From assembly GCA_963920575.1 (NCBI GenBank), contig OY986965.1, positions 20,378,929-20,442,928 on the forward strand: 64,000 nucleotides of DNA, read 5' to 3'. Below, one piece after another: positions 55,976-64,000 of this stretch. The notes beneath the pieces are model-generated. The model did not search any database. It saw nothing but the letters and a program-made list of their open reading frames with translations, and was not told the DNA's origin. A program made the position numbers and the translations under genes. This DNA comes from Narthecium ossifragum (lineage: Eukaryota; Streptophyta; Magnoliopsida; Dioscoreales; Nartheciaceae). Every line of letters starts with the position of its first letter. Position 1 is the stretch's first letter.

Positions 55976-57271
55976 AAAGAACTCATGATGGATCTCTAGA
56001 TGGTTTCTTCCGAAGAAGTCTCCACAATGTAAAGATCAACTCCACCTCTCTTGCATATGTAACCTATATGTACCTGTTTTAGAACGATGGAGTCATGACA
56101 TTAATCAAATGGCATTGCAGAATCGCCCAGAAAAACAGGATAGAGAGCAGAAATCAGAAGATGCAAGGACTGAAAGGTATTGCTATATTGATCTTTGAAA
56201 ATAAGGAGATCCGTACGTTTGATTTTTTATCATGTTAATGCTTTGTTAATTTGTGAATCTAATAAGATTCTGCCAAGACAAAGCAGAGCTACTTCTTTTA
56301 GCAACCATTTTTCCAAGGTCTAGAGAAAACAACGAATTATGTGTATAACAGTGCTCAGATAGGTCCTCCAGATGTCAAGCATAATGGGGAAAAAAAAAAT
56401 CAAGAAATCTATCAGGAGACTATCAGCTTCTTCTCAATCAGGGAAAGCAGATAAAGCCAATATGGGTACGAAACAAATGTAATGTGCTGAATGGATTACT
56501 CCGAAGGAAAGTTACTCTTGTCTTTCACTGATCATCAAAACCTCCCAAACAAATTACCTCGGCATTAAACTCACGAATATCCAAAAAAAAGCAGCAACTC
56601 TATTTTTCATTTGACTAAAACGAAGTGGTCCCTCTGCATATCTTTGTTTCTATGTAGATTTTTTTGTCCTACTACTCCTACTCTACAACCTATGTACGTG
56701 GTCCATATGGTTTGGAATCAAACCAACCTCCAATAAACTTTTGTAAGGTGATAGCAATGTAAAAGACTGATGTCGAAAACCTTGGCCGAAGCTGCGGCAA
56801 CTGCGACTGGACGGGCCTCCAAAGGTATGGATGCGAAGGCTCTCAGAAGGTGCGGGAGACGTTATAGGGCGCCCCACGGCTGGCCCGCTCGAACACAGCG
56901 CGCCTACACGTGCGAGCCGCCGCCCCTCGTCCGCCGGCGATGTCCCCTTAGCCTCAACCCTGGCACGGTTGAAGACTAAACTCTGTGAATCCCTTCGTGC
57001 TTGCATGGAATGAGAAGCCGCCGTGTGGGAGTGAGAAGCCGTGTGATAAGCGTTGCAGATAACAGAGGAGCATCGGAAACGGAGAAGTGGGGGGAATCAG
57101 TTAGGAACCGAAATATTGATTTTCACCGTTGATGAACGCAAATCGGACGGTTGCAATCAATCATGATTTGGGTGTTTTTAAAAAATTCATCACACGGTTA
57201 TAATAATAAAAAAAGATAATTAGTTTTTACCTCAAAACAAACAAACTTATTAACGGATACACCACAATCTA

Positions 57272-57961
57272 GGTCTCATTCGGTATGGGATTAACTTTAT
57301 TCCGGGTCAAGGGACTTTATTGCAGGTTTTGGGAATAACTTTGTAATGATTACTTGAAATAAGGAAAAAATAGAGTGAAGAATAGGGGTGAGCATTCGGT
57401 TCTCGGTTCGATTCTCGGTCCAGAACCGCAGAACCGAAGAACCGAATTTTTTTGGTCCAGTTTTTAAAGAACCGAACTTACATAAGAACTGAATCGAACC
57501 GAACTCTATTACTGACCAAACCGAATCGAACTTTTTAAATAACCGAACTTTTTAAAGAACCAAACTTTTCGGGTTAAAGTGTTAGACCATAGGCATAGAA
57601 AAGTTCGGTTCTTCGATTCTAAACCGAATTTTTTTTTTAAAGAACCGAAACCCGAACTTTTCATACATGTCAAAACCGAACCGAACCGAAGAACTGAAAA
57701 AACCAAACCGAAAACCGAAAAAACCGAACCGAATGAACTGAACTAATTCGGTTTGATTCAGTTCTTCAGGTTCGGTTCGGTTTTGCTCACCCCTAGTGGA
57801 GAATGAGAATAACTTTGTAATGATTACCTGGAATAAGGGAAAATGTGTTTGGGGTTAAGGGGTGGAATAAGTAGTGCATTCAGGAATATTTGATAAATAT
57901 TCCCCCTCTTAACCCGGGTTAAGGGTTATTTCCGAAATTTATTTCCGTACCAAATGGGCCC
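57272..57961. mobile_element. MITE with degenerate inverted ends, interrupted by a second MITE
   Basis: The left end GGTCTCATTCGGTAT and the right end, read inward, GGGCCCATTTGGTAC match at 11 of 15 positions, and TA flanks both sides. Without the nested element it is about 270 bp. Internally AATAACTTTGTAATGATTAC occurs twice (about 57330 and 57808). A Tourist-like or other TIR family is possible; the TA could be chance. Confidence 0.55.
57383..57795. mobile_element. hAT-type MITE made of AACCGAA-rich sequence
   Basis: Perfect 12-bp inverted ends, TAGGGGTGAGCA and TGCTCACCCCTA, enclose 413 bp rich in AACCGAAC / GTTCGGTT units that can fold into a long hairpin. The flanks GTGAAGAA (57375-57382) and GTGGAGAA (57796-57803) agree at 7 of 8 bases, as expected for the 8-bp duplication of hAT elements. 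Confidence 0.82.
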
Positions 57962-58770
57962 TAGTGTTTTAATGTATGAACAACATTAAGACAGTTATGG
58001 GCGGTTACGCATTTTGCATAACACTTTTACCCCTGTGTCGTATATGCTGTATATTTGATGCATTATATAGTTGTATTCATATAAGGCAATTACGGGTTGT
58101 TTTATTTCCTTTTTTTTGGCGAAATCCATCAGCATGATCTACTCGATTTCCTTCTTGTTATCGCGGCATGATCACTCCACTCGGAAACCTTAATCAACGA
58201 TCTAGAGGGCGTCCTTTTCATCGTTGCTTCTACCTTTTTGCCGTCGATTTCATTGGTATTCAAGGTTAGTAATCGATTTCTCTCTGTCATGAAGTTTCTT
58301 CGGATAGTTTTCATCGCCTTTTCTGGTTTTTTCGTCATCGATTTCGTTGGTATTTAAGGTTATCCGTGTGTCTCTATGTTGAAGTTTCTTCGGATAGTTT
58401 TCGCATTGAATCTTTGGATATGTGTTCTTTTGTTAGTTCAATGTTAATTTGGGAATTATTTCTGGTTGTTTTTCCTTCATATTCAAAGGCAATTTTGACG
58501 ATGTATGTCTACAAATTGCTTCCATTCTTTTTTTTCCTTCTTTTTTTTGGGTTTTTGCTAATTCTTTGGGAGTTTACAAGCTTGTACGTCGATCAGTATC
58601 AAAGTGTGTTTACATCCTTTTATTTGTAGATATACAAACTCTTTGGAATAGTGTATGATTTGCTATAGATACTATGCTAAATATGAGTTGTTGTTTTCTT
58701 TGTTCTCTGTTCTCTGTTCTCTTTTATCTTTTATCTTTTATCTTTTCTTTTTTCTCTTCAAATATTTATG
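57962..58770. other. No gene seen; probable 5' flank of the MULE
   Basis: AT- and T-rich sequence. GTTTCTTCGGATAGTTTTC is repeated at about 58288 and 58384. TCTTTTATCTTTTATCTTTT precedes the MULE tandem repeats. No terminal inverted repeat of the MULE could be identified. Confidence 0.4.
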
Positions 58771-59298
58771 TGTCACATTTAATATGATTCTGCGAAATTG
58801 TTTACACTTTGTTGCGTTTGATGTATTTGTGGGCATGAATAGCAATGGGGGTTACATTTAATTTGACTCTATGAAACTGTTTACTCTCCGTGCATGTTTT
58901 GTAGTATTCTCTTTTCTATTTTACTTATATGTTCATGCATTGTTGCAATCTTCTCCGGTATTCTCTTTTTTTATGAATGTTCATGAATGGATTACATATT
59001 CTCATTGAAAAAAGAGAATACCAATCTTCTCTAGTATTTTTTGTTCGTGCATCTTTTGTAATATTCTCTTTTCTCTTTTACTTATATGTTCATACTTGGT
59101 TACAATCTTATCCAGTATTCTCTTTTCTCTTTTTCATTAATGTTCATGAATGAATTACATATTCTCTTTGGGAAAAGAGAATACCTATTTCATGAATGTT
59201 CATGAATGAATGAATGTAACATTTAATTTGATTTTGCAAAACTATTTACATTTTGCTGCGTTTGATGTATTTCTGGGCAGGAATAGCAATGGGGGATA
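58771..59298 (+). repeat. Nested duplications upstream of the MULE start codon
   Basis: The block ending GAATAGCAATGGGGG occurs twice (58771-58858 and 59216-59298), so the sequence around the transposase start codon is duplicated. Between them CGTGCATSTTTTGTARTATTC recurs with a period of about 157 bases (58889 and 59046). Both tracts are rich in TATTCTCTTTTCTC. Confidence 0.82.
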
Positions 59299-61292
59299 CT
59301 CTGTTGCTGTTGTGCAAGTATGGTGGAGAGATAACAATTTGGAGATTATGAACCGGTTGTTCTTTTGAAGGGCTTCTGAGACATCTTGGTGTGAAATGGA
59401 CTAATCTGTCAAGGGAGAATGTACAAATGCATTATTCAATTCCTCATCATTCGAAATGCATTCTTGCTTCAGATGATGACTTGGAGGGTATGGTTTTGGC
59501 AGCATCGTCATTATGTATTGAACATGTTGAAGTTGATGTTTTGGATAGTAATGGTATGACTTGGAGGGTATGGTTTTGGTAGATGATGACTTAGAGTCTG
59601 GGTATGACTTTAAGTTTGTGAGGAATCAATCCACTCGAGTCACAGCAGTGTGCTTGAAGGAGGAGTTGGTTGTGCTTGGATGGTTCATGCTACTATTGAA
59701 CCCATTAATTGCTGGTTTTATATAAGAAAGTTCTTTAATGTGCATAGTTGTGGTTTAGCTTCTCGCATGGTGAAGCATAAGCGAATGAACTCTAATTTGG
59801 TCACAAGTTTGATCAAAGATAAGGTGCATGATAAGGCGACAATACGTCCTATTGATGTTGTGCATCAGTTTCACTCCGATTACGGTCTCTAGATATCCTA
59901 TAATCATGCTTGCCATGGTGTTGAGAAGGTGAAGCAGGGATTTTCGGTGATCAAAATGAATCATTTGGAGATTTATCTTGGTATGTTCAGGCAGCGGCTT
60001 CTGCTAATCCTGGTTCTCTTTTTGTGCTCAATGTTGATGAGTGTGCAGGTCATTTTAGGAGGTTGTTTATTTCCTTCAAAGCATGCATTGATGGCTTCAA
60101 ATTCTGTCGTCCATTATTATTTCTTGATGGCACTCATTTGAAGACAAAGTTCAAAGGGCAATTGCTGGTTGCAACAGGAAAGGATGGCAACAAAGGTAAG
60201 AGTATCTATCTTGTTAGCAGTCATTTAGAGATCTTTCTTTTTTATCTTTCAAATTCTGTCGTCCATTATTGTTTTTTGATCGCAATAGATAGTTTTCTCT
60301 TTTATCTTTCTCTTTTTTTATTTTCTCTTTTCTTTCTTCTCTTTTTCTTTTATGATCTCATACAAAAAGTTGATGTTGTAGGTTTGTATCCGCTTGCATT
60401 CGACATTGTTGATTCTGAGAATGAAGAGAATTGGTTTTGGTTCTTGGAGTGTCGCAAGGTAATCTTATCGCCAAATCGTGTTATTACATTTGTTTCGGAT
60501 AGGAATATTGGGCTTCTAAGTGTTATACCTAATGTTTTTCCAAGGTATCATCATGTTTATTGTTTATATCATTTGAAGAATAATTTGAGGGATGCTTTCA
60601 GCCATAAACAATGCAGTAAAAATCTGAAGGATAAAATACTGTACAAATTTTCCTAATGTGCATATGTTCAAACGCTTGAACTTTATGAGACCAAGGTTGG
60701 TGAATTCTTGGCGGAGGGCGGGCATGTTGCGGAGAGGTTCTTGCATAACCTTCCAAAGGAGAATTGGTCAAATGCATTTTTTAAGGGGAAACGATATGGT
60801 GAGATGAGCTCCGCTACTATAGAATCTTTTAATTCATGGATCGTTGATGAACGGCATCTTGCTATCACCAATATGGTGGACTTGATAAGGGTGAAACTGA
60901 TGCAACAATTGGCTGGTGTGCGTACTTCTGCTATTTTTTTTGTTTTTAGTTTGAGTGTATACTTGGTGTTAATGTCATCGTATTTGTACTTGCAGATAGA
61001 AGGGCAGCTTGCAAGAAATGGAATTCCGTCAATTGTGAATGCTTATTTTCACACATCGATGTACGCAATGTGTTATTCATTTCCAAAATACCATATTCCA
61101 ACGCTTGACAAGCCAGACAATGTATCTAAGGATGAAAGCATCCTCCCTCCATTATCTAGAAGGCTACCGGGCATGCCAAGGAAGAAAATGATCAAATCTA
61201 AGGGTGAGGATGTCAAAAGAAGCATTAGATGTACGCGATGTGGTTGCGAAGGGCATAATAATAGGAGAACTTGTACTGAAGTATTGCATTAA
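59289..61292 (+). pseudogene. Mutator-like (MULE) transposase, decayed
   Basis: ATG at 59289 follows an acceptor-like GGGCAG. N-terminal PB1-like region: LLLLCKYGGEI, a TGA at 59349, then SREN...IPHHSKCILASDDDLEGM. After a frameshift near 59600: GCAWMVHATIEPINCWFYIR and NVHSCGLASRM, the Cys-His DNA-binding part. After another shift at about 59945 the MULE catalytic domain follows: [26 protein letters not shown], an in-phase intron (60196-60381), [56 protein letters not shown] lies at 60654. Then ATIESFNSWIVDERH, a damaged SWIM zinc finger region, and a C-terminal knuckle CTRCGCEGHNNRRTC. The gene encodes a cut-and-paste transposase; stops and shifts make it inactive. A PB1 domain is also found in domesticated MUSTANG proteins, but the damage argues against domestication. 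Confidence 0.88.
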
Positions 61293-61694
61293 GAAAATTA
61301 GATTTCATTGTGTAATTCAATTTGTTGTTTTCATAAAATCAGAAGAATGTGTTGTTATTGTTCGAAAGTTGGATACACTTGCAAGCTTGGTTTTAATAGA
61401 AATTTTTCTTGATTAACTAATATTCTCTTTTCTCTTTGATGTACTCCAAATATTTTCGACTGTGATTGATCAAATATTTAATGTGATTCAAGTGCACATT
61501 ATCAATTTGATATGTACATCTTTGTCACTGTACCTTTGTATTTGTCCTACTTTCAGGACAACAAAAGTATTACAACTTGTTAAATCAAGATCACTACAAC
61601 CATATCAATTTGATATGTAAATCTTTGTCACTGTATCTATGTAGTTGCAATTTGGGATTATAAGTTCAACTACAACTTTCAAAATTACAATGTG
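61293..61694. other. Intergenic sequence between MULE transposase and ULP1-like gene
   Basis: AT-rich. It holds the repeated phrase ATCAATTTGATATGTA with CATCTTTGTCACTGTA (about 61500 and 61604) and no gene. The two genes converge here. Confidence 0.5.
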
Positions 61695-62017
61695 TTAGTC
61701 ACATAGTACAAAGCCTTCAATTAACTCTGCTTTGAATCTCCTGATATCATCTCTGCTAAGTTCCTTGTAAATTGGTTGATAGAGTGCTAATTGCCTCATG
61801 TAATAGCAAAGGTACACTCCACAGTCAGTCCTGTTTTTTTTTTGGAAAATACGGAGTTAGATTCTACAAAATACATTAGTGAGAGATAAAAAATGCAACT
61901 CTATTGCTTTTTTGATACTTGCGTTGCGTGTATTCACCCTGTTGGGGGATATCCTTCACACTTATAATTGGACGCTCAAAATCTTGTGTGGAGTAGGCAG
62001 GGTCATTTGGTCATTCG
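61695..62017 (-). pseudogene. ULP1-like cysteine protease (C48) C-terminal fragment
   Basis: Two minus-strand exons join in phase. Exon 1 (about 62010-61919) reads STQDFERPIISVKDIPQQGE then YTQRK, with a donor at GTATCAAAA. Exon 2 (61830-61695), after a poly-A/CAG acceptor, reads TDCGVYLCYYMRQLALYQPI then YKELSRDDIRRFKAELIEGF and VLCD before TAA. The DIPQQ...DCGVY.CYYM block is the catalytic Gln...Cys segment of ULP1/C48 SUMO-protease folds, where Gln forms the oxyanion hole and Cys is the nucleophile. The His and Asp part would lie upstream; a TGA follows in frame just before exon 1 and nothing clear remains. Such genes are carried by some plant MULEs (Kaonashi-type), and a MULE transposase lies 400 bases away. 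Confidence 0.75.
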
Positions 62018-62675
62018 TATGCATTTTTAATGTAATGCTTCTGCATTCATAGAATGTTAGTAAACATGGAGACAAAGGTTCATTCATTGCTGATATCTAT
62101 ATTATCATATCGACTTACCGTTACTTCTTGGTCTTGTTGTCACCTCTGCTCCTACATGGAGCCATATTTGGTCCTCCGCCCGAGATCACCTATAAGAAGT
62201 TCCCCAATCCACTTCTTCCACCCCCCCACTCCTCGGTCCCCTCTCGCCAATCGCCTCTCTCTCTTCGCCACTTCTCCTCCACCAATTCAAGACGCTCCTC
62301 TCTCCCCTCTCGACGAACACCTCTCTCTTCACCCCTTCTCTCAATCCCTCCTCGCAAAAGACGATCTGCTTCTCGGAGGAACGATAGGGGCAACGAGCGG
62401 CGATTCGAGAAGTTGAAGGATGCCGAGGTTGGTGCTTGTCGGCTTGATAGGGCGGACGGTGTTGGGGCCACGGCGTAGTCGATCCTGGAGGACACGTAGT
62501 CGATTCTGGAGGACACTGTAGTGAGAAGGAGGGGCGGTGTTGTTCATGGGGAGAAGGTGAACAGGCCGAGTAACTGCGGGAAGCAAGGCAAGGTCGGGAG
62601 GACGACTATGATGGGTTTCGGTGATGGGAAAAGGGAGAGGTGAGAGGTCTTCTACTCATCCATCTCTCTCTCTCT
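62018..62675. other. No gene recognised
   Basis: 62200-62480 is GC-rich with plus- and minus-strand frames of low complexity (Ser/Arg/Pro-rich), not convincing as genes. TAGTCGATYCTGGAGGACAC is tandemly repeated at 62478-62518. Confidence 0.45.
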
Positions 62676-64000
62676 CACAGCCCGACCCAGAAAACCCATC
62701 CAGACCGGGGGGTGAAGGAGCTAAACATGCTCACTTCAATCTGGCGTGATTCATTTACAAATTTCATAGTTAATTTGAACAATTTACTTCCAATGGCATA
62801 AACGTAGATCTAATAATCTAATAATCTACTATCAGTCTCAATCCAGAACTAACATGGCGGAAACATGATTCAACAATAGAGGACACAAGATTCCAAAATG
62901 TTGATATCCAATACATAATTATATGAAGAGGGAAATTATACATTTAATCTAATCCTCGAAGGATATCTATAACAAAGCTGCCAAAAAGTAGGATTTGTCC
63001 CTCAGAGACCTCAGACGCCTCTGGAAGTCGACGCACTGCCACGAGCTAGTCCATCTGGAGCTACAGAAGACGAACTGATGTCTGCACCTGCAAAACACAG
63101 CCCGGATAAGAGTGAGTAACAAATCTCAGTAGGGTTCGACTCTACGTCACACTGAAAGGGAGAAAAACAATAACAGTGTTGTTTCTCCGCCTAAGTCTAA
63201 GATATGCCAAGGGTCTCATAACCCTATCGATGTCCCAAAGGCTCCGGTCATGAAACCTCTCTCTTGAACATATTACCAAGAGGTAGCAGAACAGTAACAT
63301 GCAAGATCACCATTACCCAAGCAGGATTCCCATGCTTGGGGACCCTCGTCGAGAACGTATCGACAACCATCCTTAGCACTCGGCCTTGGAGAAACGACAC
63401 GATCTCGGAGAAACGACACGACCTCTAAACCTCAATAAGATTATCATTGTAACCAAGTAGACATTATCCTCGATAACATAAGGATTCAACAATACAATCA
63501 TGCCCTAAACTTTACTATCATCCTCAGTCTTAGAGCTAGATCCAAGCTGCCTGAGCCCTCGGATCGGCGAATAACCCATCGCCCCGCCTAACCTGAAATG
63601 CCTCTAATGCATACAGTGCATGCACACATACAAGCATCTATTCTAGGTGTCACTATATGCACATCAACATATGAAACGTCCAGGAGGTTAAGCAAATAAA
63701 TAAAGAAAGGGAAACCCAACCCGATTCCCAACAAGTGTCGGCACCACAAGGCCGCTATACAATAGTCTTCGATGCAACGCAGGCACACAACAGACTAAGG
63801 TTCCGCAGTTACCCCGCGGGCAACTTGACAACAAGTACAATGATAGAACTACCAGCCAAGTAGCCAACCAGATCAAACATCCGATCAACAATTCAGTAAA
63901 TCAATCATTCTATACTACACCCCCGCTCACGCCGGCTATCAGTTAGGCTATTAATCAAAGCGATAAATGGCACACCGTCGGCCCATTTAACCTACGCATT
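62676..64000 (-). repeat. LTR of the CACTA-resident retrotransposon superfamily, minus strand, runs off the window
   Basis: It starts CACAGCCCGACCCAGAAAAC, a slightly mutated reverse complement of the shared ...TTTTCTGGGTCGGGGCGTGACA terminus. Further in, CTCAGTAGGGTTCGACTCTA (63127) is the reverse complement of TAGAGTAGAACCCTACTGGG (5590), and the region 63530-63610 (AGAGCTAGATCCAAGCTGCC ... CCTCTAATGCAT) matches 5180-5260 and 10985-11065. The LTR is thus a third, diverged member of that group in inverse orientation. Its 5' end lies beyond the window. Confidence 0.8.

Larger units (their letters stand above)
52126..57100 (-). other. Low-copy-looking segment with candidate minus-strand exons and an internal duplication
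   Basis: Several minus-strand blocks have splice sites and open frames. A GC-rich possible first exon lies at 57006-56740 (MQARRDSQSLVFNRARVEAK...). A last-exon-like block lies at 56088-56010 (after CTAAAACAG: VHIGYICKRGGVDLYIVETS, then SEETI and stop). About 54075-54020 reads VGVVSPIGLHSLDALEGI with a donor at GTATACC, and joins in phase to about 53920-53850 (CSRLSKALCNIFFLHETGV, then IGAKFS and stop). About 53012-52940 also has an acceptor and donor. I recognise no family. Two genes or two copies of one gene are possible. The remaining sequence is AT-rich intron- or flank-like DNA. Confidence 0.35.

Noticed and set aside
62054..62586. Overlapping Ser/Arg/Pro-rich frames on both strands
   Set aside because: Compositional artefacts of a pyrimidine-rich stretch.

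Overview
This is nuclear DNA from a flowering plant, and almost all of it is transposable elements nested inside one another. The evidence is En/Spm (CACTA), MULE, Ty3/gypsy, Ty1/copia, LINE, MITE and TRIM signatures typical of plants, introns of roughly 70-190 bp with plant-like splice sites, and host-gene fragments resembling plant genes (AP2/ERF of the cytokinin-response-factor type, plastid acetyl-CoA carboxylase alpha-carboxyltransferase, PPR, SCC4/MAU2). Grasses lack the multisubunit plastid carboxylase, so a non-grass angiosperm is favoured. The species cannot be named. No intact host gene can be demonstrated.

Layout. Positions 576-16724 hold one CACTA transposon (TSD TAT, TIRs CACTACAAGAAA and CGCTACAAGAAA). 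Its tnp2 transposase is broken. It carries a CRF-like AP2/ERF fragment joined to a LINE fragment. It was later entered by a gag-only LTR retrotransposon (863-6082, TSD AATAA) and by a related solo LTR (8479-11928, TSD CATAA). Positions 16944-18500 hold LTR remnants and a PPR-like fragment.

Positions 18508-41520 are one minus-strand, TAT-like Ty3/gypsy derivative. I recognise no gag or pol in it, but its interior carries a plus-strand, five-exon gene with a plant mobile domain (PMD). Its left LTR is split by a 15-kb Athila-like element (18872-33922, TSD ATTAA) and, one base from the LTR end, by a solo LTR (34721-36268, TSD CTAAC). The Athila-like element has gag, protease, RT, RNase H and integrase, plus two further ORFs downstream of integrase.

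Positions 41521-52125 are a mosaic: two partial copies of an intron-containing carboxyltransferase-alpha pseudogene, a LINE RNase H fragment, unclassified minus-strand exons, a TRIM, a GC-rich block with an SCC4/MAU2-like fragment, and a minus-strand LTR-like block. Positions 52126-57100 hold a low-copy-looking segment with an internal ~380 bp duplication and candidate minus-strand exons. Positions 57272-57961 are a MITE containing a second MITE. Positions 58770-62020 hold a decayed MULE transposase with an oppositely oriented ULP1-like cysteine protease fragment. The window ends in a minus-strand LTR of the same superfamily as those in the CACTA element.

Target-site duplications set the order of insertion: the CACTA and PMD elements came before the LTR elements inside them. 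The observations most worth checking are the in-phase PMD gene antisense to its retrotransposon, the gene capture inside the CACTA element, the MULE/ULP1 pair, and LTRs that contain a gene-like exon and intron.
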